A DNA stretch of 64,000 nt from Aquibium pacificus. GTDB lineage: Bacteria; Pseudomonadota; Alphaproteobacteria; Rhizobiales; Rhizobiaceae. Location: NCBI RefSeq assembly GCF_040839445.1, contig NZ_JBDPGJ010000002.1, positions 62,001-126,000 on the forward strand. The letters run 5' to 3'. The notes below the pieces were generated by a model. It was not told where the DNA came from. It saw only the letters and a program-made list of their open reading frames with translations, and did no database searches. A program made the position numbers and the translations under genes. Of the stretch, positions 25,716 to 33,767 are shown one piece after another (the stretch's first letter is position 1; each line of letters opens with the position of its first letter).

Positions 25716-26414
25716 TCACCGCCTGACGAAGGTCAGGTAGGCGGGCGTGCGGCCTTCCCGCTTTGCTTTGGCTTCGTAGCGGGTCCCGGGCCAGCCTTCA
25801 TAGGGCTGGCGCCAGTCGTCAGCCGAAGCGGCGACCCATTCGAATTCGGGATGCCTCCCGATATGCATGAGCGTCCAGTTGACGTAGTGCGCGATGTCGG
25901 ATGCGAAACGGAAGCGCGCGCCGGGCCGCATGACGCGGGCGAAACGCTCCAGATTTTCGTCGTTGACGAACCGCCGCTTCCAGTGGCGCTTCTTCGGCCA
26001 CGGGTCCGGGTAAAAGAGATCGATGCCCGCCAATCCCGCCTCGGGCAGCCAGTCCAGGAGCCGGTTGGCATCGTCGTCGTAGAGGCGGACGTTTTTCCTC
26101 CCCGCCTCGCTTGCGGAGAGGACGAATTTCGCCATGCCTCCGATGAACGGCTCGACGCCGATGAAGCCGGTTTCCGGAAACCGTCCGCTCTCGTGAAGGA
26201 GATGCTCGCCGCCGCCGAAGCCGATTTCGAGACGCACCGCGTCGACGGGTACGTCGAAGAGATTGGCCAGCCTGGCAGGTGCGGGGCGGTCCAGGTCGAG
26301 CGAGAGGGTTGGCAGCACCTCCTCCATGGCCGACGCCTGGCGCGGCCGCAGAGGCTTGCCGTGCCTGCGGCCGAAGAACGCCCCCGCGGCGCGCGATCCC
26401 TCGTTGTCGGGCAT
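25716..26414 (-). CDS. trmB: tRNA (guanine-N7-)-methyltransferase
   Basis: TrmB makes 7-methylguanosine at position 46 of many tRNAs, using SAM. The 232-residue protein has the basic N-terminal GRRHGKPLRPRQ, the SAM-binding strand LEIGFGGGEHLL, FIGVEPFIGGMAKFV, and the family signature LFYPDPWPKKRHWKRRFV with the catalytic Asp. The C-terminal substrate region is EGWPGTRYEAKAKREGR. It lies 30 bases downstream of metK on the same strand, so the SAM maker and a SAM user appear to be co-transcribed. Confidence 0.95.
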   Translation of the reverse strand: MPDNEGSRAAGAFFGRRHGKPLRPRQASAMEEVLPTLSLDLDRPAPARLANLFDVPVDAVRLEIGFGGGEHLLHESGRFPETGFIGVEPFIGGMAKFVLSASEAGRKNVRLYDDDANRLLDWLPEAGLAGIDLFYPDPWPKKRHWKRRFVNDENLERFARVMRPGARFRFASDIAHYVNWTLMHIGRHPEFEWVAASADDWRQPYEGWPGTRYEAKAKREGRTPAYLTFVRR

Positions 26415-26444
26415 TTTCCCGTCCGCTCGACGCGGCCGTCCTTG

Positions 26445-27710
26445 TCAGCCGGCGACGGCGTCCTTGATGGCCTTGACGAGGTCGGTCTTTTCCCAGGAGA
26501 AGGCGCCGTCGCGGCCGGGCTTGCGGCCGAAATGGCCATAGGCGGCTGTGCGGGCGTAGATCGGGCGGTTGAGGTCGAGATGGCGGCGGATGCCGGACGG
26601 CGACAGGTCCATCACCTTGCGCAGCGCCTCTTCCACCGCCGCCTCCTCCACCGTGCCCGTGCCGTGCAGGTCGACATAGACCGACAGCGGCTGGGCCACG
26701 CCGATGGCGTAGGAGAGCTGGATGGTGCAGCGCTCGGCGAGTTTTGCCGCCACCACGTTCTTGGCCAGATAGCGCGCCGCGTAGGCCGCCGAGCGGTCGA
26801 CCTTGGTCGTGTCCTTGCCCGAAAACGCGCCGCCGCCATGCGGGGCAGCCCCGCCATAGGTGTCGACGATGATCTTCCTGCCCGTCAGGCCCGCGTCGCC
26901 GTCAGGCCCGCCGATGACGAACTTGCCGGTCGGGTTGACGTACCAGTTGCAGTCCTTGGCAATCGGCAGGTCGCCCAGCGCCTCGCGGATGTAGGGCTCG
27001 ACCACCTGGCGCACCTTCTTCGAATCCCAGCTCGCGTCCAGGTGCTGCGTCGACAGCACGATCTGCGTCACCTCGGCCGGCTTGCCGTCGACGTAGCGCA
27101 CCGTCACCTGGCTCTTGGCGTCGGGCCCGAGCCGGGCCGCCTCGCCCTCGCCCTTGTGGCGCGCGGCGGCCAGAAGCTCCAGGATCTTGTGGCTGTAGTA
27201 GATCGGCGCCGGCATCAGGTCCGGCGTCTCGCGGCAGGCATAGCCGAACATGATGCCCTGGTCGCCCGCCCCTTCCTCGCCCTGCCGGTCCGACGCGCTG
27301 TCGACCCCCTGCGCGATGTCGGCCGACTGGCCGTGCAGCAGAACGTCGATGCGCGCCTTCTTCCAGTGGAAACCGTCCTGCTCGTAGCCGATGGCGCGGA
27401 TGGCCTTGCGCGCCGCCGACTTGAACTTCGACGGGTTGATGATGGGGAATTCCTTGGCGTCCTCGAGCACCTTGCCGTCCTTGTCCTGCTTGAGCAGCGA
27501 CTTCGGCACGCGCACCTCGCCGGCGATCACCACCCGGTTGGTGGTGGCCAGCGTCTCGCAGGCGACCCGCACGTCCCAGGGGTCCATGCCGGCCTTCTTC
27601 GCCTCGCGGTAGACCAGATCGACGATCTCGTCGGAGATGCGGTCGCAGACCTTGTCGGGGTGGCCTTCGGAAACGGATTCGCTGGTGAAGAGGTAGTTCT
27701 GGCGCGCCAC
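26445..27710 (-). CDS. metK: S-adenosylmethionine synthetase
   Basis: MetK makes S-adenosylmethionine from methionine and ATP. At 421 residues it is the slightly long alphaproteobacterial form. Signatures are FTSESVSEGHPDKVCDRISD near the N-terminus, the GDQGIMFGYAC loop near residue 150 and GGGAFSGKDTTKVDRSAAY near residue 300. The start is a GTG at 27710 with GAGGGG 7 bases upstream. Its upstream region contains a promoter-like pair and a strong hairpin at the predicted 5' end of the transcript. The next gene, trmB, follows after 30 bases. Confidence 0.96.
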   Translation of the reverse strand: MARQNYLFTSESVSEGHPDKVCDRISDEIVDLVYREAKKAGMDPWDVRVACETLATTNRVVIAGEVRVPKSLLKQDKDGKVLEDAKEFPIINPSKFKSAARKAIRAIGYEQDGFHWKKARIDVLLHGQSADIAQGVDSASDRQGEEGAGDQGIMFGYACRETPDLMPAPIYYSHKILELLAAARHKGEGEAARLGPDAKSQVTVRYVDGKPAEVTQIVLSTQHLDASWDSKKVRQVVEPYIREALGDLPIAKDCNWYVNPTGKFVIGGPDGDAGLTGRKIIVDTYGGAAPHGGGAFSGKDTTKVDRSAAYAARYLAKNVVAAKLAERCTIQLSYAIGVAQPLSVYVDLHGTGTVEEAAVEEALRKVMDLSPSGIRRHLDLNRPIYARTAAYGHFGRKPGRDGAFSWEKTDLVKAIKDAVAG

Positions 27711-27725
27711 GGGTGTCCCCTCGAG

Positions 27726-27758
27726 AAAAGCGCGAAACGGCCCGATGCCGCTTCGCGC
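27726..27758 (-). promoter_or_regulatory. Hairpin followed by a T-run in the metK leader
   Basis: On the minus strand GCGCGAA and CGGC pair with GCCG and TTCGCGC (11 pairs, one internal mismatch) around a 5-base loop ATCGG, and CTTTTCTC follows directly. It looks like an intrinsic terminator, yet it sits between a promoter-like sequence and the metK ribosome site. It could be a leader attenuator or structured 5'UTR of metK, or the terminator of the upstream regulator gene. I do not recognise a known SAM riboswitch consensus in it. Confidence 0.55.
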
Positions 27759-27765
27759 GCGCGTC

Positions 27766-27794
27766 TGTTAGCGGAGCCCGCCGCCATGCGTCAA
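27766..27794 (-). promoter_or_regulatory. Probable metK promoter
   Basis: On the minus strand TTGACG (27794-27789, within CTTGAC) and CTAACA (27771-27766) are separated by exactly 17 bases, a good fit to a housekeeping sigma-70-type promoter in alphaproteobacteria. The predicted transcription start near 27758 would put the leader hairpin at the very 5' end of the metK mRNA and give a leader of about 48 bases. Confidence 0.5.
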
Positions 27795-27906
27795 GCGCGC
27801 AGGCCCCCGTATCGCCGCGCCGCGAGCTCCGCAACGCGCCGAGACCCCGACGAAAGCCGACCAACCCGGACGGCAGCCGGCGAGATCTCGCCCGTCTCGC
27901 CGCGGA

Positions 27907-28320
27907 TCAGGCCTCCTCGTCGCCCAGCGCCTTGACGAGATCGACGAGCTTGCGGCGAACCTTCGGATCGGAGATTTTCACGAATGCCCGATTGAGTTGA
28001 AGCCCCTCCGCGCTGTTCAGGAAATCGACGACGTAGCTCGTCGAATTGTCCTCGCGGAAACCGGCGCTCGTATGGTCGGGAACGTCCGGTGCGTCCTCGA
28101 AGAAGAACGAGACCGGCACCCCCAGAATAGTCGCTATTGCCTGAAGCCTGCTGGCCCCGACGCGATTTGTGCCTTTTTCGTATTTCTGTATTTGCTGAAA
28201 CGTGATACCAAGGTTTTCACCGAGCTTCTCTTGGCTCATCCCAAGCATGTTGCGTCGCAGTCGGATCCGGCCGCCGACATGAATGTCGACCGGATTCGGC
28301 TTCTTTTTATTCTCTGGCAT
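27907..28320 (-). CDS. XRE-family transcriptional regulator, PhrR-like
   Basis: A 137-residue regulator with an N-terminal Cro/CI helix-turn-helix (GGRIRLRRNMLGMSQEKLGE, then LGITFQQIQKYEKGTNRVGA). The C-terminal half is acidic (FFFEDAPDVPDHT) and helical, ending LVDLVKALGDEEA. It lies directly downstream of lnt, as phrR does downstream of actA (lnt) in Sinorhizobium medicae, where phrR is induced by low pH and other stress. That homology is inferred from position and domain type. GAGGA precedes the ATG. It is followed after 196 bases by metK. Confidence 0.88.
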   Translation of the reverse strand: MPENKKKPNPVDIHVGGRIRLRRNMLGMSQEKLGENLGITFQQIQKYEKGTNRVGASRLQAIATILGVPVSFFFEDAPDVPDHTSAGFREDNSTSYVVDFLNSAEGLQLNRAFVKISDPKVRRKLVDLVKALGDEEA

Positions 28321-28455
28321 AGTTCCTCGCCGTTGTGCACGAGTTGTGGTTATCTGCTCCAATGCAGTTCGCCCGTTGCCGCGGCCCCAATATCGCGACG
28401 ACAGGGAGAAGCGTTCTTCCACGACTCCAGGCGGGGATTCGCGACTTCTGCTATC

Positions 28456-30030
28456 TCAGCCTGAGCGTATCCTCGCGATCGAATTCGTACCACACGCGAC
28501 GATTGCAAAGAACAATAATATAAAGATGCCATTAAGATGCGGTATCTCTAAAATTCTAATAGAATTCGTCGGGAGTCGAACAACCACGTCCAGCGCCCCC
28601 ACAGCGTCCTGCGCAAAGGCGTCGACGATCCTTCCCTGACTGTCGATTACCCCCGAGATTCCGTTGTTGGCGGCGCGTACCATCGGTTTGCCCGTTTCCA
28701 CCGCGCGGATCTGGGCCTGCCGGAAATGCTGATATGGGCCGGGCGTATCGCCGAACCACGCGTCGTTCGTCAGGTTGACGATCAGTTCAGCACTGTTGGC
28801 CACTACTTCTCCGGGAAATATCACTTCGTAACATATGAAGGGAAGGGCGCTGACGGTGTCGGTGACCTTGATCGGCCGACGCTCCGTGCCTGCCGAGAAC
28901 CCTCCGACATTGTCGGCGACGGCACGCAATCCAAGCCGATCGAACACAACCTGGAACGGAAGGTACTCGCCGAAGGGGACGAGATGGACCTTGTCCACCG
29001 CGTCGACGATCTCGCCCGTGTCGTCGATGGCGATGACCGAATTGTAGTAGCGAACCGCCGCGCCGGCGCCCTCCGAACGCACCGCTCCCAGAAAGAGTTT
29101 CTGGCCGTCCTGGAGCATCTCGCCGATCGCGCCGAGCGCGTCGGGCCGGTCGGTGAAGAGAAAGGGGAGCGCGGTTTCCGGCCACACGATCAGTTCGGGA
29201 CGCGGTCTCCCTTCCTCCGGCGGCCTCGCCGAAAGTTCCAGCAAGGTGGCCAGGATGTTGTCGCGGTATTCGGGATCCCACTTGCCGCCCTGCGGAATGG
29301 AAGGCTGCACGATCCTGACGGACAGGGATTTTCCGGCCGGGACGGTCCTACCGAGTGCATAGTAGCCGAAGCCGACATGCGCGGCGGCCAGGACCAGACC
29401 GGCCACCAGCCCGACCCAGCGCTGCCGGCCGGATACCAGGAGCGCGGGGAGAGCGAAGACGAAGACGGCCAGCGCGTTCATGCCGTACATGCCGGTCACG
29501 GAGACGGACTGCATGAGCAGGGGAAGCGGCATCGCCGCGTAGCCGATCGCGTTCCACGGGAAACCGGTGAGTGCGGTGGCACGCAGCCATTCGGCGACGC
29601 CAAAAGCGAAGGCGAGCGCGGCGATCCGCCCGATGCCGTTCGACCAGCAGAGCCGCGCCACGGTCGTCGCAAGCCCGTAGAAGATCGCCAGACCGGCGGG
29701 CAGTCCCAGGACCGCCAGCGGCAGCGCCCAGGCGAATTCGTCGGCGTCGACGAGAAGGGCCTGTCCGACCCACCACAGGCCGGCCACGAAGTAGCCGAAG
29801 CCGAACCACCATCCGATCGCGAAGTTCACGCGTTGCCGGCGCCAGAAGGTGTCGCGGTCATCGGCGGTGGCCCCGTCGAGCAGCCAGACCAGGATGGTGA
29901 AGGAGACGAAGCCGGCGGGAAAGAAATCGATCGGCGCCTGGGCGAGCACTCCGAAGGCGCCGGCAAGCAGTGCCAGCAACGACCGCCGCCAACCCCACAA
30001 CAGAATGATCCTGGCGGCGAGGTTTTCCAT
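28456..30030 (-). CDS. lnt: Apolipoprotein N-acyltransferase
   Basis: Lnt adds the third acyl chain to the N-terminal Cys of lipoproteins at the outer face of the inner membrane. The 524-residue protein has the expected N-terminal block of about six membrane helices and then a carbon-nitrogen hydrolase domain. The catalytic Glu is in LIVWPETALPFLF, the Lys in VDKVHLVPFGEYLPF and the Cys in ALPFICYEVIFPGEVV. The conserved NLTNDAWFGDTPGPYQHF and AANNGISGVID segments follow. The last ~37 codons are unusually AT-rich and encode a non-standard tail with a hydrophobic GIFILLFFAIVACG segment. I chose ATG 30030 (GAAGGG upstream) over a second ATG at 30096. Confidence 0.94.
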   Translation of the reverse strand: MENLAARIILLWGWRRSLLALLAGAFGVLAQAPIDFFPAGFVSFTILVWLLDGATADDRDTFWRRQRVNFAIGWWFGFGYFVAGLWWVGQALLVDADEFAWALPLAVLGLPAGLAIFYGLATTVARLCWSNGIGRIAALAFAFGVAEWLRATALTGFPWNAIGYAAMPLPLLMQSVSVTGMYGMNALAVFVFALPALLVSGRQRWVGLVAGLVLAAAHVGFGYYALGRTVPAGKSLSVRIVQPSIPQGGKWDPEYRDNILATLLELSARPPEEGRPRPELIVWPETALPFLFTDRPDALGAIGEMLQDGQKLFLGAVRSEGAGAAVRYYNSVIAIDDTGEIVDAVDKVHLVPFGEYLPFQVVFDRLGLRAVADNVGGFSAGTERRPIKVTDTVSALPFICYEVIFPGEVVANSAELIVNLTNDAWFGDTPGPYQHFRQAQIRAVETGKPMVRAANNGISGVIDSQGRIVDAFAQDAVGALDVVVRLPTNSIRILEIPHLNGIFILLFFAIVACGTNSIARIRSG

Positions 30031-30146
30031 TCGGCCCTTCAGTCGCGAATCACGCGGGAACTGGTGTAGCAGCGGCCGTTCGACCTTGCCAAACATAGCT
30101 TGCGGCAGGACAGTGGCCCATCCGCAGCGGCGTTCGCGACGGGGCT

Positions 30147-31049
30147 TCAGCCCTGGACGTACTTGCGCCAGTCGTGGCGCTCGGAAAAGCCCAACATCTC
30201 GCGAATCTTGCGGTTGGAAAACAGCGCTTCGTTCTCGCCCAGATCACGCGTGACGGGTACGCCGGGGAAGAAGCGGCGCAGGAGATCGGCGGTCGGGATG
30301 TTCATGCCGTTGGTGTCGTTGCCGGCATTGAAGATCTGGAAGCCGAGCCCGTCCTTTTCGAGGCAGAGATCGACGATCTGGCCGAGATCGCGCGCGTCGA
30401 TGTAGCAGAAGGCGTTGCGGCGGCGCATTTCGGGGTTGGCGAAGTAGCGCGGAAACAGGTCCCGGTACTCGTGCGGCTCCACCACGTTGCCGATGCGAAG
30501 GGCGTAGATGTCGCTGCTGGAGCGGCGCTGGAAGGCCCGTGCGGTCCTCTCATTCACGACCTTCGACAGCCCGTAACTATCCATCGGATCGACGTCGTAA
30601 TCCTCGTCGAGCGGCAGTTGCTTCGGATCCTCCCGGCCATCCGCGAAGCAGATGCCGTAGGTCGTCTCGGAGGAAGCGATGACGATCTTGCGGATGCCGA
30701 GCTTCACCGCCGCCTCGATCACGCTGTAGGTACCGATGACGTTGACGCGGAAGGTCTCGTTGTCGGGCTTGATCAAGATGCGCGGGATGGCAGCGAAATG
30801 AACGACCGCGTCGAAGGCCGGAACCCCGTTTCCGGGCTCCAGTTCATCGAAATTGGCGTAAGAGGACATGACGTTGAACATCTGCCCCGAATCGGTGATG
30901 TCGGCCGTGAGATTGTCGACGCCCGGATGGTCGAGCGGCGTCAGGTCGACGTTGACGACCCTGTGTCCGCGCTCCGCGAGGTATGGCACGACATGGCGTC
31001 CCGCCTTGCCGCTGCCGCCGGTAAACAGAACGCGCAAACGCCTGGCCAT
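30147..31049 (-). CDS. NAD(P)-dependent epimerase/dehydratase (extended SDR)
   Basis: A 300-residue extended short-chain dehydrogenase. The cofactor loop RVLFTGGSGKAGRHVVPYL starts near residue 6, VVHFAAIP and ASSETTYGI carry the middle strand and active-site Ser/Thr, and DSYGLSKVV holds YxxxK near residue 165. The C-terminal region resembles UDP-glucose 4-epimerase relatives and uronate dehydrogenase-like proteins. It lies between corC and lnt, a position not part of the most conserved core order, so it may be a lineage-specific insertion. GGGAG precedes the ATG. The substrate is unknown. Confidence 0.88.
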   Translation of the reverse strand: MARRLRVLFTGGSGKAGRHVVPYLAERGHRVVNVDLTPLDHPGVDNLTADITDSGQMFNVMSSYANFDELEPGNGVPAFDAVVHFAAIPRILIKPDNETFRVNVIGTYSVIEAAVKLGIRKIVIASSETTYGICFADGREDPKQLPLDEDYDVDPMDSYGLSKVVNERTARAFQRRSSSDIYALRIGNVVEPHEYRDLFPRYFANPEMRRRNAFCYIDARDLGQIVDLCLEKDGLGFQIFNAGNDTNGMNIPTADLLRRFFPGVPVTRDLGENEALFSNRKIREMLGFSERHDWRKYVQG

Positions 31050-31099
31050 GATCTCATCTCCCGTTTGCTCGCCTGATCGCGGAGGAGACCGTCTCCCGG

Positions 31100-32155
31100 T
31101 CAGGCCGCCTTGTCCTTCGTTGCCCGTCCGCGCCGGACCGGCACGCGGCCCTGGACGATCCGCACGCGCTTGATGCGCCTCGGATCGGCGTCGAGCACGT
31201 GGAACTCGAAGCCGGGGATCGCCTGCACCACCTCGCCGCGCGCCGGGACGCGGCCGAGGGCGTTGAAGATGATGCCGCCGATCGTGTCGACATACTCGCC
31301 GTGCTCGCCGGCGGTGAACTCGCTGCCGATGACCTTGGCGACGTCGTCGATCTCGGCCTTGGCATCGACGATGAAGATTCCGTCGCCGGCCTTGGTGATC
31401 AGCGGTTCCTCCTCGTCGTGCTCGTCCTCGATATCGCCCACGACCATCTCGACGATGTCCTCGAGCGACACCAGTCCGTCGGTCCCGCCATATTCGTCGA
31501 TGACGAGCGCCATCTGGATCCGGCCGGCCTGCATCCGGTTCATCAGATCCGACGCGAGCATGGACGGCGGAACGAAGAGGACCGGCCGCATGAGGTTGAG
31601 ATCGCCGATGGTGCGGCCGAGGTCGACATTGGCGAGGTCAAGGCCGGCGGGCTTCCCGACCGCCTTCTTCGTCGCGCGGCCTTTCCGGGCCCGGGCGGTC
31701 CGGGTGATGTGGGCCACCACGTCGCGGATGTGCACCATGCCGCGCGGATCGTCGAGCGATTCCCCGTAGACGGGCATCCGGGAATGGCCGGATTCCTCGA
31801 ACAGCGCCAGGAGGTCGCCCAGCGTCATCGTGAGTTCGACGGCCTCGATGTCGGCACGCGGGATCATCACGTCCTCGACGCGAACCTCGCGCAGGCGCAG
31901 GATGTTGTGCAGCATCGCACGCTCGCCCGGCGAGAACGTCGCCACGCCGGTCTCTCCACCGGCAAGCGCATCCGCCAGATCTTCCCTCAGCGTCGAGCCA
32001 TTCCGGAACCTTAGCAATCCGAGAAATCTGCTGAGAAACGACGGTCCGCCGCTGCGAGGCGGCGTGCCTGTACTTTGGCCTTCTTCCGCGGGAGCGGACT
32101 TGTCGGCCTCGCCGCTGGCGGTGCCCGCCGCTGCGGCCTGGGGGGTCTCGTTCAT
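31100..32155 (-). CDS. corC: CBS-domain protein of the CorC/hemolysin C family
   Basis: The 351-residue cytoplasmic protein has a disordered N-terminus rich in Ala, Pro and Ser (about 60 residues). A pair of CBS domains follows, beginning VRVEDVMIPRADIEAVELT and continuing through MALVIDEYGGTDGLVSLEDI. The C-terminal CorC_HlyC/transporter-associated domain is GEYVDTIGGIIFNALGRVP. CorC proteins are linked to magnesium and cobalt handling. Directly following ybeY on the same strand (14 bases), it is part of the miaB-phoH-ybeY-corC-lnt cluster. Confidence 0.9.
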   Translation of the reverse strand: MNETPQAAAAGTASGEADKSAPAEEGQSTGTPPRSGGPSFLSRFLGLLRFRNGSTLREDLADALAGGETGVATFSPGERAMLHNILRLREVRVEDVMIPRADIEAVELTMTLGDLLALFEESGHSRMPVYGESLDDPRGMVHIRDVVAHITRTARARKGRATKKAVGKPAGLDLANVDLGRTIGDLNLMRPVLFVPPSMLASDLMNRMQAGRIQMALVIDEYGGTDGLVSLEDIVEMVVGDIEDEHDEEEPLITKAGDGIFIVDAKAEIDDVAKVIGSEFTAGEHGEYVDTIGGIIFNALGRVPARGEVVQAIPGFEFHVLDADPRRIKRVRIVQGRVPVRRGRATKDKAA

Positions 32156-32169
32156 CGTCTTCCGGTTGG

Positions 32170-32679
32170 TTACCCTTCGTCAGTTACTGCATAGGGATCG
32201 GGAATGGCAAGTGCCGAAAGAACCCTGCGTTCGACCCGCTCCATTTCCTCCGCCTCCTCGTCGTTCTCGTGATCGTATCCGAGAAGGTGCAGAAGACCAT
32301 GCGCCACAAGATGCGTCAGATGGTGATCGAAGGGTTTGCCTTCCAGGGTCGCTTCGCGCTCCACGGTCTCGAATGCAATCACGATGTCGCCAAGCATCGG
32401 CGGCACCACGCCTTCCCCAACCTGTGCGAAAGCCGGGAACGACAGGACGTTCGTCGCCTTGTCCTTCCCCCGCCACTCGGCATTGAGAGCGCGAATGGCT
32501 GCATCGTCGGTAAAGGTCACGCCGAGTTCCGTCGGCGAAGGCGAGCACAGATCCAGGTCGACCAGGACGGACTCGGTCGTCCGATGCACCAGCATCTCCA
32601 GTTCGCCCGGATCGCCCCATCCGCCTGCCTCGATCGAGACGACGATGTTCACATGGAGCGGCGGGGGCTTAGGGCTCAT
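32170..32679 (-). CDS. ybeY: Endoribonuclease YbeY (16S rRNA 3' processing)
   Basis: YbeY is a zinc-dependent endoribonuclease for 16S rRNA 3' maturation and ribosome quality control. The H-x3-H-x5-H zinc site is plain in LVAHGLLHLLGYDHEND near residue 135, and NVLSFPA and LGDIVIAFETV are the usual flanking strands. I start it at ATG 32679 (169 aa). A TTG at 32703 overlaps the phoH stop and has a purine-rich AGGGAGG very close to it, so a 177-residue form with translational coupling to phoH is also possible. It sits between phoH and corC as usual. Confidence 0.93.
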   Translation of the reverse strand: MSPKPPPLHVNIVVSIEAGGWGDPGELEMLVHRTTESVLVDLDLCSPSPTELGVTFTDDAAIRALNAEWRGKDKATNVLSFPAFAQVGEGVVPPMLGDIVIAFETVEREATLEGKPFDHHLTHLVAHGLLHLLGYDHENDEEAEEMERVERRVLSALAIPDPYAVTDEG

Positions 32680-32699
32680 CGGTCCGGGCAGGAGGGCAG

Positions 32700-33737
32700 T
32701 CAAACCCTCCCTTCGTTGCGGCCACCGCTACCGTAGCGGTCGTAGGCGCGCACGATTTCGGCGACGAGCGGATGTCGCACGACGTCCTTGTCCTCGAACC
32801 GCACGGTCACGATCCCCGGCACGCCTTCCAGGACATGCAGCGCCTCGACCAGACCCGACTTGGTGTTCGGCGGGAGGTCGATCTGGGTCGGATCGCCGGT
32901 CACGATCATCCGCGCATTCTCGCCCAGCCGGGTCAGGAACATCTTCATCTGCATGGCCGTGGTGTTCTGCGCCTCGTCCAGAATGACGGCCGAATGCGCC
33001 AGCGTGCGGCCGCGCATGAAGGCGAGCGGCGCGATTTCGATGACGCCGGCGGTCAGCGCCCGTTCCACCTTGTCACTCGGGATCATGTCGTAGAGCGCGT
33101 CGTAGAGCGGTCGCAGATAGGGATCGACCTTCTCCTTCATGTCGCCGGGCAGGAAGCCGAGCCGCTCGCCAGCCTCTACCGCGGGCCGCGACAGGATGAT
33201 CCGCTCGACAAGCCCGCGTTCGAGCAGCATGGCCGCGTGGGCGACGGCGAGATAGGTCTTGCCCGTTCCGGCCGGCCCGATGCCGAACACGAGCTCCGCC
33301 CGGTCCAGCGCGCGCATGTAGGCATCCTGGTTGGGCGTGCGGGCATAGATCGTGCGCTTGCGCGTGGCGATTTGGGCGGCTGCCATGCGGCCCTTCTTCT
33401 CGAGCGTCGGGAGGGTCAGCTGGTCGTCGGCGGCGACCGCCATGCGGACGGCGCCGTCCACCTCCGACCCGGTGAGTTCGACGCCCTTCTGGGCAAGTTC
33501 GTAGAGATAGTCGAGCGCCCGCCGGGTCTGCTCGGCGGCGATCGGATTTCCCTTGATAGAAAGCTGGTTTCCCTTCGAGCGGATGTCGACGCCAAGTTGC
33601 TGCTCCACCCTGGCCAGGTTCTCGTCGAACTGGCCGTAAAGCGCGCTTGCGTGCTTGTTGTTGTCGAAGGTCAGAACGATGTGGGCCATGTCGGAGGCCC
33701 CGGACGGGCTGAGTTTCAGTTCTGTAGCCGCGTTCAA
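32700..33737 (-). CDS. phoH: PhoH-family ATPase
   Basis: A cytoplasmic ATPase of the PhoH family (345 residues) linked to RNA metabolism with YbeY. The N-terminal ~110 residues are a KH-like domain with VEQQLGVDIRSKGNQL. The ATPase has Walker A FGIGPAGTGKTYLAVAHA near residue 153, LSRPAVEAGERLGFLPGD, and Walker B AVILDEAQNTT with downstream MIVTGDPTQIDLP. The start is a TTG at 33737 with GGGAG 7 bases upstream. An internal ATG at 33689 (MAHIVLTFD) has weaker support, and related proteins have a similar N-terminal extension. Confidence 0.94.
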   Translation of the reverse strand: MNAATELKLSPSGASDMAHIVLTFDNNKHASALYGQFDENLARVEQQLGVDIRSKGNQLSIKGNPIAAEQTRRALDYLYELAQKGVELTGSEVDGAVRMAVAADDQLTLPTLEKKGRMAAAQIATRKRTIYARTPNQDAYMRALDRAELVFGIGPAGTGKTYLAVAHAAMLLERGLVERIILSRPAVEAGERLGFLPGDMKEKVDPYLRPLYDALYDMIPSDKVERALTAGVIEIAPLAFMRGRTLAHSAVILDEAQNTTAMQMKMFLTRLGENARMIVTGDPTQIDLPPNTKSGLVEALHVLEGVPGIVTVRFEDKDVVRHPLVAEIVRAYDRYGSGGRNEGRV

Positions 33738-33767
33738 CCTTTTCTCCCGGTTTGACTCTCGCCGGCG

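Noticed and set aside
27711..27800. A SAM-II or SAM/SAH riboswitch upstream of metK
   Set aside because: I see a single hairpin with a T-run but none of the conserved loop and pseudoknot segments I know for either class; pairing of the loop with the ribosome site would be only 3-4 bases. It is kept only as an unclassified leader hairpin.
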